Of a stretch of 64,000 nucleotides of DNA, positions 21,376 to 33,639 are shown in pieces. A program made the position numbers and the translations under genes. The stretch is from positions 4,407,001 through 4,471,000 of the forward strand of contig NW_026622897.1 in assembly GCF_023065955.2 (NCBI RefSeq), read 5' to 3'. The notes beneath the pieces are model-generated. The model saw only the letters and a program-made list of their open reading frames with translations, did not search any database and was not told the DNA's origin. Source of the stretch: Ursus arctos (lineage: Eukaryota; Chordata; Mammalia; Carnivora; Ursidae). Numbering within the stretch: position 1 is the first letter of the stretch; the number at the start of each line of letters is the position of its first letter.

Positions 21376-23635
21376 AGAACTCATGTCTGTCTTATTAACG
21401 TATATGTAATACCTATAATTAAGTAACATATGCTCAATAACCAATGCATATTTAATATATAGGATAATACCTAGCTCAGAGTCCGTGTTCAATGGATAGT
21501 TGATTAATGAATGATTGTCAATATAATTTAATTTTCATCGACATTGGGCAATAAGAGCAGACCCCAAATCCTTCCAAAGCATGCTCCTTCCGACCCAGAG
21601 AACCTCTTCAGTTCTCTCTGAGCATGGCTAGCTCAGCCTTCTCATTCACAGCGGTGGGAGGAGATATAGGAAATGAGAAAACATCCTTAGCATATTAGTC
21701 ATCTGGTAAAAATGGGAGACAGATGGAAAAGGAGACAGAAAAAGAAGGAGGAGTAGGAGGAGAAGGAATAGGAAGGGAGAGGGAGGAAAGAGGAGAAGGA
21801 ACGGGGAAGGCAAGCTGAGACGAGGTACTTTATCTTAAGCAAGGCTATAAACAATCTCTTTCGAAGTACCATTTTATGCTGTAATGAGGATGCACAGTCA
21901 GGCGGTACAATAATCAGGGTTTCTATATAGCAACGCAAAAACTCAAACTCACTATCTGGCAAGAAAAAATTATATACTCCACTAAAATTAAGATCATTTG
22001 GAAAGAAGAGATACTTCTTCCAGAGTTGTTTTTAAAATATTTCAATTGCTAGTTAAAATTTGTAAGCTTTACATTGTTATAAACTCATCCTCCCTTCCCA
22101 ACCGCAGCACCAACGGCAGAAGTAAAATTACGTAACTGCTCGCTCTCACAGACCCCAAACTTAGCGGGCTTGCTTATAATTTAGCCCCATCTTGTGGTAG
22201 TCTGGCGAACTGGGCTAAAGGCTCTCACAGTCCCATTGTGTTTTTGAAACTGTAGGCATAAGTCATATTATTCCTAGTTATGTTTAGGCCCAAAGAAACT
22301 GGGCTAAAAGACAGACATGGCCAGTGAACGAGCTAGGCAATAAGGACACCCAGGGCTGTCTGTGAACTTCTGTGGATTCCGTGAACAAACCGCTTCTCAC
22401 AGTACAACTGTTTTCACAGAAGACCAGTTTCAAAACAAGGCTTCCTGTAACTTTTTGGTTTGGGGCTCAGCAAATCAAGTCAGAAAGCGCAAAAGGCATC
22501 TCCAGGAACTAGATAAGGAAAGTTAAAACACTCAAAAAGACCAGAAACGTGTTGTCTACCATCTCTCCAACCACTGTAACTTTGGAGGGACAGTTCACAA
22601 AGCTATTAAGGAAGACATTGAGGCAAAGAGTCCTGCTCATCAGTGACATTCAGTTAAAGATGAAACTGAAATTTATTTCTTTGATTTCCTTTTTTGCATT
22701 CAAAATCATGTGGAGAAATGCATTTTTTACTGTCTTTTGGCAATAAAAGCACTGCAGCTTTTGGAGGTGCCATTTAAAAATGTCTTCAGCCTGACCTTTC
22801 AATGCTAAATGAAACTTGTTCTATGCAATCCGAAATAGATATTTCTTTCTATCTAATTTAGATAGTTAACCACACTATGATTCTGAATATCATGATTACT
22901 CATATATAATTATCAGAATGAGATTTACTCATACATGACCATATAATTGAATGTGATTGAATTAGATACTTCAGTAATTTACAAAATTATTTATATTTGG
23001 ATCTGTGTCAAGGTGGTCTGCAAATTCAAGCATGAGGGTAATGTGAATTATGAACATACTTCCATATAGGCCAGCGCCTGATCTACTGCACCACTGATCT
23101 GATACAATACCTCACAGTCCAAGAGCCTATTTCATATATTACCATTTCATTTAACTTTAAAAGGAACATATGTAGCTAAATGTAAATGACACAACCTGGG
23201 AGAAGCAGAGACTCTTTCATTTAATGTAATAAAATAGGTTCTTAAAATATACTCAATTACTTTGTAGGTTGGGTAGTATTTTCATATGAATTAAATGACA
23301 TATTTAAACATACATTTTCACAGATGTCTTATTTCTAGTTGATCATAATTCATGTATAAATGTACTAAGCATCCATATTTTAAAAGGTACCCACCAAATC
23401 AACTTTGCTGAAAAAAGAATAATTTTGGAATATAAAGATTCTTCTTTACCAGCTTGATGCATTTAATTTTTTCTTTGTAGAATTTCTTAAAATAAGACAA
23501 ACCATAAACACAAAGTTGTACAGCTTCTAACACTTCTTTTCCACTGGTTGACATAATTCCTATAAACTTCTTGTCACCAAATTTCATCCCTAATAACACG
23601 ATTGGACATTCACTTCCATAGATCAAGGAATCAAT
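21376..23635. other. Repeat-poor intergenic sequence
   Basis: A GGA-rich purine tract lies at 21720-21800. Elsewhere I recognise no transposon. Frames at 22549-22746 and 23399-23626 are short and match nothing known to me. Confidence 0.35.
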
Positions 23636-23639
23636 TTAC

Positions 23640-23912
23640 TAAGGGTTGTTCTGGTGAGTTAATGAACAGTCTGGTAACTATAGCTAATAATACTGTATCA
23701 TATACTCGAAATTTGCTACAAGAGTTGATCTTAAGTGTTTTTACCATACATACCAAAAAAAAAAAAAACCCTTAACTATGTGAGGTGATGGACGTGTAAA
23801 TTAACTTGATTGTGGTAATCATTTTACAATGTATATGCATACCAGAACATTACCTTAAATACAAAAAATTTTTATTTGTTGATTATAACCTCAATAAAGT
23901 GGGAGAAAAAAA
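23640..23912 (+). mobile_element. L1M 3' UTR
   Basis: GTAACTATAGCTAATAATACTGTATCATATACTCGAAATTTGCTACAAGAGT... TAATCATTTTACAATGTATATGCATACC... CCTCAATAAAG is the standard 3' UTR of L1MB/MC-age elements, ending in an A-rich tail near 23905. Confidence 0.85.
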
Positions 23913-23914
23913 AA

Positions 23915-24130
23915 GAAGTGGGTCACAGAAGACCACATATCATATGAATGCATTTAGATGAAGTGTCCCAAACGGGCAAACTTACAGAGATAGACTGTAG
24001 ATTAGTATTGCCTAGGACCAGGTGGGGGAGGGGAAAGAGATTGACTGCTTATGGGTAGGAGGTCTTGTAGGCTTGAATTGTATCTTTCAAGTGAATTTAT
24101 GATATGTGACATATTTCAATACAGCAATGA
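23915..24130 (+). mobile_element. Second L1 3' end fragment, diverged
   Basis: ATATCATATGAATGCATTTAGATGAAGTGTCC, AGAGATAGACTGTAGATTAG, TGCTTATGGGTAGGAGG and GATATGTGACATATTTCAATACAGC resemble the end of an older L1. It lies directly behind the L1 tail at 23905. Confidence 0.55.
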
Positions 24131-24200
24131 AAATTAAGGCTTTCTGTTTTTTAAAAAATGAATGAGAATTTTTATTTATACATTTTAGACATTTTTGAAA

Positions 24201-24201
24201 T

Positions 24202-24237
<36 letters not shown>
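24201..24237. repeat. (TG)n microsatellite
   Basis: About eighteen TG units with one TA interruption near the left end (TGTGTATGTG). Confidence 0.95.
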
Positions 24238-24238
<1 letters not shown>

Positions 24239-24681
24239 CCCACTGACTTCCATTTTTCAGGCAGGTGTAATTCCTCCACATTTCACTCCCCCTAAATATA
24301 CAGTAAAATCCCTTTTCCTTTTCCCTGGCCCCTGGTTCTACCCCCTTCTCTCTTCATTCAGCCTCTGATGCTCTTTTTCTTCCTCCATCTCTCCTCTCTG
24401 TTTTTAATTCCTTTCTTTTCTTGGCACATAGTGAAAAATAAATGGTATAATTCCTTTATCTCCCTCATTCCATCTTTCTTTTTCCCTTTACAGTCCCTTG
24501 TTTTTTCTTACTTAATTGCCCACACTATAGAACTGACTTAATAAGTACAGTATATAAGTGTACATTAATTGATTGCATATTAAAAATAATTTTCATGATA
24601 GCTCAGTACAGAAGAAATGTATTAACACTTAAGAGCTTCTGATTATAAAGGAATTTAAAATACTTTAAAACTGTATTTGTA

Positions 24682-25321
24682 CAGTCAGTTCTCATTATTT
24701 GTGTTAGTTACGGTCTGTAAATTTGCCAGGAATGCTGAATTAGCAAATGCTATACCACTGCTCCCAGGAGAAATCCACAGTTAGGTTCCTATGAGCCTCT
24801 GGTCACAACATTTTCGTTAACTGAACAACATATAACCTTGTTTTTTGTTGTTTTTGTTTAAAAATATATTAATATACGTTGTTGATTCATTAACGTTGAA
24901 CTCATGGCCAGCAGCCAGCTCATGCCTAGATAAAGCTTATCGAACATATCTTTACTCTCCATGAGGGCACAGCACAGTGTTTGTGAGTTTAGGAACCCTA
25001 GACAGCACTTCTGCATTACACTTGGGAATTTTTTAAACAGGGAAATGGCAAAAAAAAAAAAAAAAAAAAAGGCATAAAAGCGTGAAAAATGTGGCAACTA
25101 AACAGACTGACAAAAAAGACCTTTGTTTATAACATGAGAGCGGAAACAAGAAGGCAGAGAGAGCACCATCTCCTTCAGCTTCAGTGCACCACGGGGAACT
25201 CCAATTCCTCACTGCTCTGTGATGGCGAGAAGTGCCACAAGTATTGGTGTGGGGCTTACAAATAAGTTTTAGTGAGGAGGTGAATTTGCAAATACAGAAA
25301 CAGCAACTAATGAGAATCGAG
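24682..25321. mobile_element. Non-autonomous Tigger-like (pogo) DNA transposon
   Basis: It starts CAGTCAGTTCTCATTATTTGTG after TA. It ends CAACTAATGAGAATCGAG before TA, and the reverse complement of that end aligns with the start (TTCTCATTA core). Internal words CACTGCTCCCAGGAGAAATCCACAG, GTTAGGTTCCTATGAGCCTCTGGTCACAACATTTTCGTTAA and GTTGATTCATTAACGTTGAACTCATGGCC match a mammalian DNA transposon I know but cannot name exactly. A run of about 20 A at 25051 interrupts it. The open frame 25033-25377 is incidental. Confidence 0.65.
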
Positions 25322-26139
25322 TATATTTTGGTTGCAAAGAGATAGGATGTTATGATTAATAAAATGTGTTTGAGCATAAAAACTTAACAATAACATTCTA
25401 TGGGTAAATGGAATAAAAACACAAGTCTAAAGAAAAGAATGATGTATAATTTGTGGTTATTAAAGAAGAGCTCATCTGTGCATTTTGTAAACGGTCGAGG
25501 ATCACAATATACCAGCAGATGCGTTCAGAAGACTGATGTAACGGCTTTCTAGCTAAAATGGAAACATTTACAATATGCTGGAAACTTTACATTTGTAACT
25601 CTTGAAACTTGTGATGAAAAGTTTTATATATCCATTTAAATTTTACAGAACCACTTCATGCACTGAAAAATGCATGAAGGGGTGCAGAGCTGTTCAAAAC
25701 TTTTAGAATGTACATGACCAAAATGTTTGAAGAGAGAGCCTTAAACCTGACTTTGGAGCTGCAGTGTCAGAAAAGCTATGTGCTATTGGTGGAGTCATTT
25801 GTATTCTCTGACTCACAGTTTCTTCCTATTATGAGAACAAAATATTTACCTGAAGGAATTATTCTGATGACTTAAATAAGATAATACAAGAAAATTTCAT
25901 ATTAAAGTATAAATTCTAAGTGTAATTAACATTAACAATTAATAATAATATAACAACTATGTGATGCTAGAACATTGGTAATTCAGAGGTGCCAATAGTC
26001 TAAGGTGCCTGGACTCCTAGTGGCCCAGGAAGGCATTAATAAAAGCTGGAGAGCTGTTTTTCACTATTTTTAAAGAATAATTCATGGAAATTACACTTTA
26101 TGTCTCTAAAACGTCAACAAAATCCTGACGAAAACATCC

Positions 26140-26218
26140 CTCTTCATCAAAAGCTAATGATGTACTGTATGGTGACTAACATATCATAATAAAAAATAAA
26201 GTAAAAATTATTTTTAAA
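26140..26218 (+). mobile_element. Carnivore L1 3' terminal fragment
   Basis: AGCTAATGATGTACTGTATGGTGACTAACATATCATAATAAAAAATAAAG is the common 3' end of carnivore-lineage L1 copies, here truncated to its last 80 bases or so. Confidence 0.65.
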
Positions 26219-26271
26219 ATAGAAAACATCCCTTTTTTCCTTTTAGTGATAATTTTAATAACTGATCAGAA

Positions 26272-26469
26272 GGAACGCCTGAGTGGCTCAGTCAGTTAAG
26301 CATCTGCCTTCAGCTCAGGTCATGATCCCAGGGTCCTGGGATCAAGTCCCGCATCAAGCTTCCTGCTCAGCGGGGAGCCTGCTTCTCCCTCTGCCTGCTG
26401 TTCCCGCTTCTTGTGCTTTCTCTCTCTCTCTCCCTGTCAAAATAAATAAATAAAATCTTAAAAAAAAAA
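26272..26469 (+). mobile_element. Carnivora SINE
   Basis: GGAACGCCTGAGTGGCTCAGTCAG head, CCAGGGTCCTGGGATCAAG B-box area, and AAAATAAATAAATAAAATCTT plus A10 tail. Imperfect duplications CTGATCAG and CTGATGGG flank it. Confidence 0.93.
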
Positions 26470-26774
26470 GCTGATGGGAACTTGTGAATTATGGCTGTTA
26501 TTAATTAAAATGGGAAGAAATTTTACTTCGTGCATACAGCTTGATAGACAACAATTTTTGAAACATGGTATGCTTGATGGAGACAAGAAATAAAAGAGAT
26601 TCCCAATGATTACAATATAGGAAACCCTTGATAATCCAGAGTTACTGTTTTAAAATACCAGAGACCCACCAAGATTTTGCCACATCTCCCTCAGAGATCT
26701 CTCCAGCACACACTCCTATGAAAAATGATGCTTTGTTTTGGCAAAGAGTAATAAGCCTTCTAAAATGTAAATGA

Positions 26775-26850
26775 AGACAAATCAGTGGCTATTTATAGCA
26801 AACAATAAGCTGGTGGCATGTAATTAATTGCACACAGTAATGAGGAGATG
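26775..26850. promoter_or_regulatory. Candidate enhancer: MEF2, forkhead and homeodomain motifs
   Basis: Within 45 bases lie CTATTTATAG (26789-26798, a full MEF2 consensus), an overlapping GCAAACA forkhead core and TAATTAATTG (26821-26830), a homeodomain palindrome. The sequence is free of recognised repeats. Function is inferred from motif clustering only. Confidence 0.3.
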
Positions 26851-28385
26851 CTTCTGTAGTTCAAGAACATTCGAAGCTCGTCGCTTCCGCAGTCAGGGGA
26901 GACTGTATCACGCACTCCCATCTGGCTCCTATAAAGTGACCCTCAGCTCCCCGTCCAGTGCGCATCCCTGCACTCTTGCGAACGCACTTGCCCGCAGCAG
27001 TGAAACTCGGCCAAAAGCACAGAAACAGTGCAGCACATTACAATGACGCTTCCCCGTCCCAGGCTTGAGGTTGGTAACCCTTCTCTCTGCTTTTGTGCTT
27101 GCCTTTCTTTTTTTCTGGAAGCTCCTTAAACCTACACCTGTTCCCATCCCAGGAAGGCAACACTTACATAGCAAACGCAGTCATTACCGTGATCAAGGGA
27201 GATACAGGACTATCAAGAAAGTACTCTCCGCCAGTTTCACCCAGAGCCCTTCATTAATGCCACATTTGGGTCAGGTTTATTAAAGAGACAGACTCGGCCA
27301 GCGCTCCGCCACAGAGCGCCTCCAGGCTGCCAGGCCCACGGTCTGCATTTGAGGAGTAAGATTCAGGGTTCACAGTCAGTCGGAGGCTGCATTAAATACA
27401 TCGGTGACCTTGGCATCACGAGACTCAAGACTCCGCGCTCCAGGCCTTCCCCTCTCACTGCCATTCACTCCAACGTGGTGTCAAACCGGTAAGACTGAAA
27501 TGAAAACCGCTCTTCTACAGGAGGTATTTTATTCATTTCTTTCTACAGATAAGGAGCTTAAAGTGTGAGAGAACAGAGGGAAGTTTCTCAGGTTCTATTT
27601 GTGGTGATTATGAGCACAAAGACTCAGCCGGCCTCGGCCAGGGTTCAATGTGTTCTTCCCGAGACATCCTCAACCTCTTCCCGATACCATCACCAGAAAA
27701 AAGGCCCGATACAAACCCTTGAGCAAAGCCACGGAAACAACCAAGGGGCCAATCCTACTAACCTCAGGACGGTTTCAAATTTCCAAGGCACTGACCTCAG
27801 ACAGCGTCACTCTTGCTGTAAGCAGGACACAGCACAGCTGAAAATGAGCAAGCGTAAGGAGAAGCACTATGTGTGCGGTCCATCCGAAAAAGCTGTGGTG
27901 ACCAGACCTGGGCCAACAGAGGAATGCAGAAAGTTTCGTACATTTTAGAATTCCTAGTCCTGAAGGCATGAGAATGCTTATCTTCCAAAGGTCTGGTGAA
28001 AGGAGAGGAGCTACTGTGCTCTCCCCAGGCACACCACTGCCCTCCACGTCTCTGCAAGGTCATCAGCCCAGAAGCTCTCTGAACCAAGCAGTCTGGGTTT
28101 TCATGAAGGCTTCATTGCGTGGGTATGGTTGATTAAACCACTGTTCAACCTCCAGCCTCTCCCCTCTGGAGACAGGGGTGAGGCTGAGAGTTCCAACCCT
28201 CTAATCACGTTCTTGGGTTTTCCTGGCAACCATCTCCAACCTTAAGTGGGATCCAAAGATCACCTAATTAACATACAAAAGACATATTTATTGCTCTCAT
28301 TACTTAGGAAATGCCAAAGGTTTTAGGTGCTCTGTGCCAGAAACAAAGACCACACATGCATTTCTTATTATAAATCACAATAGTC
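26851..28385. other. Repeat-poor, moderately GC-rich intergenic sequence
   Basis: It holds scattered CpGs and several overlapping frames on both strands, including 27565-27948 plus (127 codons). That frame has a tolerable ATG and no recognisable domain; two minus-strand frames overlap its 3' half. I regard it as noncoding. Confidence 0.35.
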
Positions 28386-28389
28386 TAGG

Positions 28390-28580
28390 GCCCTTTCTGC
28401 ATGCCATTTAGTATGCTATGTGCTTTATAAGAATTATCTCTTTTGATGCTCAATTAATCATTATTATCTCAGTTTACCAAAAAGGAAATTGAGGTGCAGG
28501 GAGCTTAACCAAATCCTTCCATAACTTAAAGCCACTGAAGAGCCAAGAGACAAACCCAGTTCTCTTTGACCCCAAAACTT
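28390..28580 (-). mobile_element. MIR, antisense
   Basis: TGCTATGTGCTTTATAAGAATTATCTC, TCATTATTATCTCAGTTTACCAAAAAGGAAATTGAGGTGCAGGGAG and GACAAACCCAGTTCTC follow the reversed MIR layout. Confidence 0.8.
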
Positions 28581-29264
28581 TTGCTACAAAGTATATGCAA
28601 TTCATATAAGCCATTATATTTGGTATACCACATTATAATATATACCATCTTATATGCCTTATTTCCTTGGTTCTAAGGAACATTTTCTCCTCCACATTTT
28701 CAAGTTTCTGCCATCAGGATATCTCTTAAAACTGGTGTGGATCCCTAACATAGCAATGTGGCCCTGCCCCTCCCTAACACCCTGGCGACAGAGCTGTTAT
28801 TTAGGAAATGTCACACTTTGCAATTAAAGTAGAATCGAGGCAATATCTGACTTACATTTCATTGTTTCCGGGTCTCGCCCACCTGTCTGCCTCCAGATGA
28901 AAGCCCATCAGTCATATCATCATCATTACAGACTGCCCCATCCAACTCCGGCCCTACCTCAGCCATCTGGAAAGCGCCCTAAAGGTGTTCTCACTTGTGT
29001 TCACCACGTTCTCCAGAGCTAGACGCCAGTACTGCCCGTCGGGGCAGAAGCGCAGCTTACAACCCCAAGTTTCACAGATCCCTGCGCTAATAGAGCTTCT
29101 GTAGCGTCTATCTACCTGGAGCTCTCTCTCCGAAGTCTGACCACCGGGCCAAGCACAGCACGCGGTCCGGCCTCCCTGCTGTGCCTTTCCACAGATGCTC
29201 CTGCAGAAACTTCCTCCCATTTTTATTAGGAAATAAAAACGTAAAGCCTTTGCAGCGTTATTCA

Positions 29265-29815
29265 CAGACATTTATGGAAACAACTTAAATGTCCATCAAT
29301 GAACGAATGGATAAAGAAGATGTGGTGTGATAAAAGCCAAGAGAAACAAGGAAATCCTGCCGTTTGCAACAACATAAGTGGACCTTGAGGAGATTATGCC
29401 AAGTGAAATAAGTCAGAGAAAAAACACCATATGGTATCGCTTATATGTGGAGTCTAAAAAAGCCAAACTCATAGAGACAGAGACCAGAGCGGCGGCTACC
29501 GGTGGCTGGGAAGGGAGGGAAACAGGGAGATACTGGACACAGGGCACAACATACCAGTTACAAGATGACTAAGTGCTGGGATCTAGTGCACAGCCTGGCA
29601 GTTATAGGTAGTGATGCTGCGTCTTGCACTTGAACACTGCTAAGAGGTACGTCTCCCACGTCCTCACCACAGAGAAGAAAAAGTAATTATGTGATGTGAT
29701 GGAGACATTAGCTAAGGCTACGACGGCAAGCATTCTGCCACATATAAGTGTGTAGCAGATGTGCGCCTGATGCTTTCTCAATGACGTACGGCAACTATGT
29801 CTCAATAAAGCAGGG
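29265..29815 (+). mobile_element. L1M 3' end
   Basis: AACTTAAATGTCCATCAATGAACGAATGGATAAAGAAGATGTGGTG, ACCTTGAGGAGATTATGCCAAGTGAAATAAGTCAG and CTTATATGTGGAGTCTAAAAAAGCC run into an L1MB-type 3' UTR ending near ATGTCTCAATAAAGCAGGGG. The open frame at 29378-29572 is part of it. Confidence 0.88.
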
Positions 29816-30039
29816 GAAAAAGGCTTCAAACTTTCCTCTTCCGAAAGTTTATTGTTCCATCCTTTGGTCGTGTTTCCTTCTATCAAACCCTCAAAAAGCT
29901 TTTGAGATTGGATGCCTCCAAATTATTCTAGGGAGCAGTTTGGGAAAGGCCTCAGTTATCTAGCAAGGATCCAGTTGGAACTGGTCAGGGTCTCCTGACG
30001 AAAAATCCCTTCATTAGAGGATATTTTTGTAAAATATAA

Positions 30040-30660
30040 ATAACATAATTCCTCTGCTTAAAGCTCTATTTTGTATTCCCATTACACTTAGAATAGAGCT
30101 CAAAGCTCTTACTGAGCAAGTCAGGATAGGCCTAAGACAGCAGGTGCTCTAATCTTATCCTACACTGTCTTCCCCAAATCCCCACTCACTTCACTCCAGC
30201 AGCCCTCACCTCCTTGCGGCGCCTTAAACATGGAAAGTTCTTTCACCCTCAGAGCCTCATCTCCTCTATCTGGTGCCCTTCCTCCTCCCCGCCCCCCGCC
30301 CAGTGCAATTTCATAGCCTGTCTCATACTCCACCCAGGTCTCTGACCAAATATGTCCTTTTTAGAGAGGTCTTCTGTTTCCACCACACATAAACCTACCT
30401 CATGCCATGTCAGCAAATGTCCCTGTACCTTCCTTGCTTTTTAGCGCCTTCATTACTATCCAAAATTCTATCGCATCTTGGATCACGTGATATCAAGGCA
30501 CACACGTGTTCATTTGTTTATTGCTTGCACCCCGCCCACCCGTCCAGTCTAGTCTTGTCTATCATGCCCATCGCTGCTCTGCCCCCAGCTCCAAGGGTAC
30601 TGCCTGCATTGAGGCGTGAGCTCATTGATCTCTATTTATTGTATTAGCTGCCTTGGGAAA
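30040..30660 (+). mobile_element. L2, sense
   Basis: TCCTCTGCTTAAAGCTC..., CATTACACTTAGAATAGAGCTCAAAGCTC, TTCACTCCAGCAGCCCTCACCTCC, GGTCTCTGACCAAATATGTCC and TTATTGCTTGCACCCC... GCATTGAGGCGTGAGCTC follow the L2 interior and 3' UTR in order. Confidence 0.75.
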
Positions 30661-30734
30661 GGCCATCCATACATGTCTTCACCATTTCCAGCACGGGAAA
30701 TGCTCATGCAGGAAAGACCCCCAATTCAGGATGA

Positions 30735-30885
30735 CTGGGGACAGAATCTTGGCTCTTCCAATTATGTGAGCTTGCTGCAGGGACCTTAATCGCTCATAGC
30801 CTTGGTTTCCTCTTTAAAAGATGTAGATAATAATGATGACCTGCTAAGCCTATTATGAGGATTAAAATACATTTTCTATGCAATC
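30735..30885 (+). mobile_element. MIR, sense
   Basis: AATCTTGGCTCTTCCAATTATGTGAGCTTGC, then TCATAGCCTTGGTTTCCTC and AGATGTAGATAATAATGATGACC, then a TATTATGAGGATTAAA end. Confidence 0.8.
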
Positions 30886-31670
30886 CATGAAAGCACCTAT
30901 GTTCCAGCGAGGGGGATTTTTATCTATTCCTTCCCGGCCTCGATGAGCACCTGGCTACTGTCTATCAGGGATCTTCACTGAATGCTCTGAATGTCCAATT
31001 GAGTGAACACGCCGTGGTGCCCAAGATGTCCAGGAAAGTTCAGCATCAGAGAATTCCCTTCCCCGTCCTCTTAATGTCGAGAAAAGTCAGAATATCCGAA
31101 GGAGAATGTTCCCAATGAGGAAATTTTGGGGGAAAAAAAAAAAGGTAAAAACCTATGAAAATAACCAATATGTTATGGAAATCATGAAAATTCTCAATGC
31201 TGAGGCCAAAAACTCTCGTCGTTTTCCTCTGGGGATTTTCCGGCCTCCTTTTCAGGCGTACAGAATATTTCCTGGTGACATAAAACAAACACTGAAGACT
31301 CTAAGATTCGCGTGCACTTGGCTCACTACCTGAGTTCGTGTTACCTGTCGAGTCCGGTCCTCTATAACCTCCCACCCAAGCCCCACATCCAGTCAGACCA
31401 GCACACGTCCCTAAACTCTACCCCACAGATCCCTGTGGCACTGGTGCCCTGAAGCCAATGTCAGGCACCAAGTCATCCTCTGGGTGAGACAGTCACAAAA
31501 GGCATGTGGGAAAGGTCTGGAATGGCCATAAAAGATATGTCAGGCCCTTTTAAATATTGCCGTCTCTGCACTCAAAGACCGTGTTGAGCCACTTAGAAAC
31601 ACTTCAAAGAAACTACGTGAGTAGGAAAGGACAGTGTGGGGGAACTGTTTGCGAAGAAGCAACAATCTAA

Positions 31671-31886
31671 GGGCGCCTGGGTGACTCAGTCGGTGAAGCA
31701 TCTGCCTTCAGCTCAGGCCATGATCTCAGGGTCCTGGGATCGAGTCCCGCATCAGGCTCCTTGCTCAGTGGGGAGCCAGCTTCTCCACCTGCCTGCCACT
31801 CCCCCTGCTTGTGCTCTCTCTCTCTATCTCTCCCTCTCTCTCTGTCAAATAAATAAATAAAATCTTTAAAAAAGGAAAGGAAAAAA
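31671..31886 (+). mobile_element. Carnivora SINE with clear target duplication
   Basis: AAGCAACAATCTAA (31657-31670) and AAGCAATAATCTAA (31887-31900) flank it. The head is GGGCGCCTGGGTGACTCAG. The TC tract at 31816-31845 and AAATAAATAAATAAAATC tail are intact. Confidence 0.96.
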
Positions 31887-32894
31887 AAGCAATAATCTAA
31901 TGCTTAAGTTGACTGTTGTCCCTTCAGCAGGAAGGATGATGACTCTAAATGCTGGTTCAACTTTTCAGTTTTCTCCCCTTGGATACCTTAACCATTTTAA
32001 TCTTCATTCCCCCTCCTTCAATAGAACCTGTGCTTCCGCAGCGCGCAAAAGGAAGGCTGCGCTCTTTAGAGAAAGTACTTAATAAGGATGATTTACAGAA
32101 AGAAAAACATGTAACCGAACGAATATCTAGCATGACTCAAATGGATGTGAAGCCCAGTTCTCGCTGACGGATACCACCATCTGGCTCACCAGGCAACAGG
32201 ATCCATAACCCAGGAAAAGACGCTGAAGGACGGGCTGCACGCACGACGGACTTGGGAAGCTCAGAGGCCCTTTGGTCATTAATAAATATTCTTTTAAACA
32301 TTATTATAAAGCAGTACTAATATAAAATTACCATAAAACAAAAAGAGAGGTCCTGTCAATATGCATGCATAATTTCAAGTAAGTATAATATAGCAGAATA
32401 CATTTTATATTATTCATTAACATATAGGATAACCATTTTTCCAAGTGGGTTTCACAATGATCGTATCTGGTTATCACGTAAGGTTCTACTGAGAAGATGA
32501 ACCGTAAATGATGTAACTTCCCTCTTCTGATGGACAACCAAGGTCATTTCTGCTGAATCCTTATTTAGAGTAATGTACGAAACATCCATGTGAAGATAAC
32601 TTTCAATGCTTTCATGTGAATTATCTTATTTATAAATGTTCAATATTCATTTTAAATGATTCACTCATTTATCCAAGAAGTGTTTGTAACTTACTGTTTT
32701 GATCAAAGTACAGACGGCAACACTTGCTCAAAAAGGATTTCTCGGTTCCTCGCTGCTGTTCTGTAATGACTTTTATCATTTCCTAATGTGTCATAAAACC
32801 GGCAGTGAATGTGCTCTTAAAAAAAAAAAAAATCTCTGAGATGGAGAAATCTGAAGAAGTAGATTTCCTCTGTCCACAAATTTCCCCGTGTCTT

Positions 32895-33505
32895 CATCTG
32901 CTCCAGCTGCCATCACAAAATACCACAGACTGGGTAGCTTAAGCAGAAATGTATTTTCTTAAACTTGCAGAGGCTGGCAGTCCAGGGTCAAGGTTCTGGC
33001 CCATGTGGCTTCTGGTGAGGGCTTGGGGAAGGCCACCTTCCTGCTAAATGCTCTTACGGCCTTTCCTCGGTGGTACACGCAGAGAGACAGAGCTCAAGAG
33101 AGCAGTCCAGGGCCTCTTGTTCTTCTTCTTCTTCTTCTTTTTTTTTTTAAAGGTTTTATTTATTTATTTGAGACAGAGAGAGGCACAAGAGCAGAGAGGG
33201 TCAGAGACAGAAGCAGACTCCCTGCTGAGCAGGGAGCCCGATGCTGACTCGATCCTAGGACTCCAGGATCATGATCTGAGCTGAAGGCAGTTGCTTAACC
33301 AACTGAGCCACCCAGGGGCCCCAGGGCCTCTTCTTCTAAAGACACTAATCCTGTCCGATCAGGGCCCTACCTGTAGGACCTCGTTTAACCTAATTACTTC
33401 CTTAGAAGTCCCATTTTCAAATACGGCCACACTGGAGATCAGGGATTCAACGTATGGATTTGAGGGGGACGCACACATTCAGTCCCTAGTATTCCACCCA
33501 TATGC
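32895..33505 (-). mobile_element. MLT1 (ERVL-MaLR) solo LTR, antisense, split by a SINE
   Basis: The left end, GCTGCCATCACAAAATACCACAGACTGGGTAGCTTAAGCAGAAATG, is the reversed MLT1 end. The right part, GGACCTCGTTTAACCTAATTACTTCC... CCCATTTTCAAATACGGCCACACTGG... CAACGTATGGATTTGAGGGGGACGC, is the reversed start. No internal viral sequence is attached, so it is an LTR alone. Confidence 0.85.
33122..33320 (-). mobile_element. Carnivora SINE inside the MLT1 LTR, with (TTC)n
   Basis: CCAGGGCCTCTTGTT (33107) and CCAGGGCCTCTTCTT (33321) are its target duplications. The A-tail has become (TTC)6 plus a T run on the plus strand (33120-33149). Confidence 0.94.
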
Positions 33506-33639
33506 AGGACTGTTGTATCATGTTAGGCAGAATTACGACCTTGCTATTATCTACACCTGGAGATCAAGTATGGCTTAAGAAGAGGTGTATGGGTACCGAA
33601 TTTGACCATTGAACGCCCAGATATTTGGTCAAAGATTAG

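Noticed and set aside
23399..23626. 75-codon minus-strand frame with Lys-rich end, considered as a retrogene fragment
   Set aside because: I could not match it to any family, and the adjoining sequence shows no retrocopy hallmarks.
27565..27948. 127-codon plus-strand frame as a possible gene or processed pseudogene
   Set aside because: No recognisable protein, no poly-A tail or target duplication, and overlapping minus-strand frames of similar length.
32895..33505. Endogenous retrovirus with coding potential
   Set aside because: Only LTR sequence of the MaLR class is seen, with no gag, pol or env similarity next to it.
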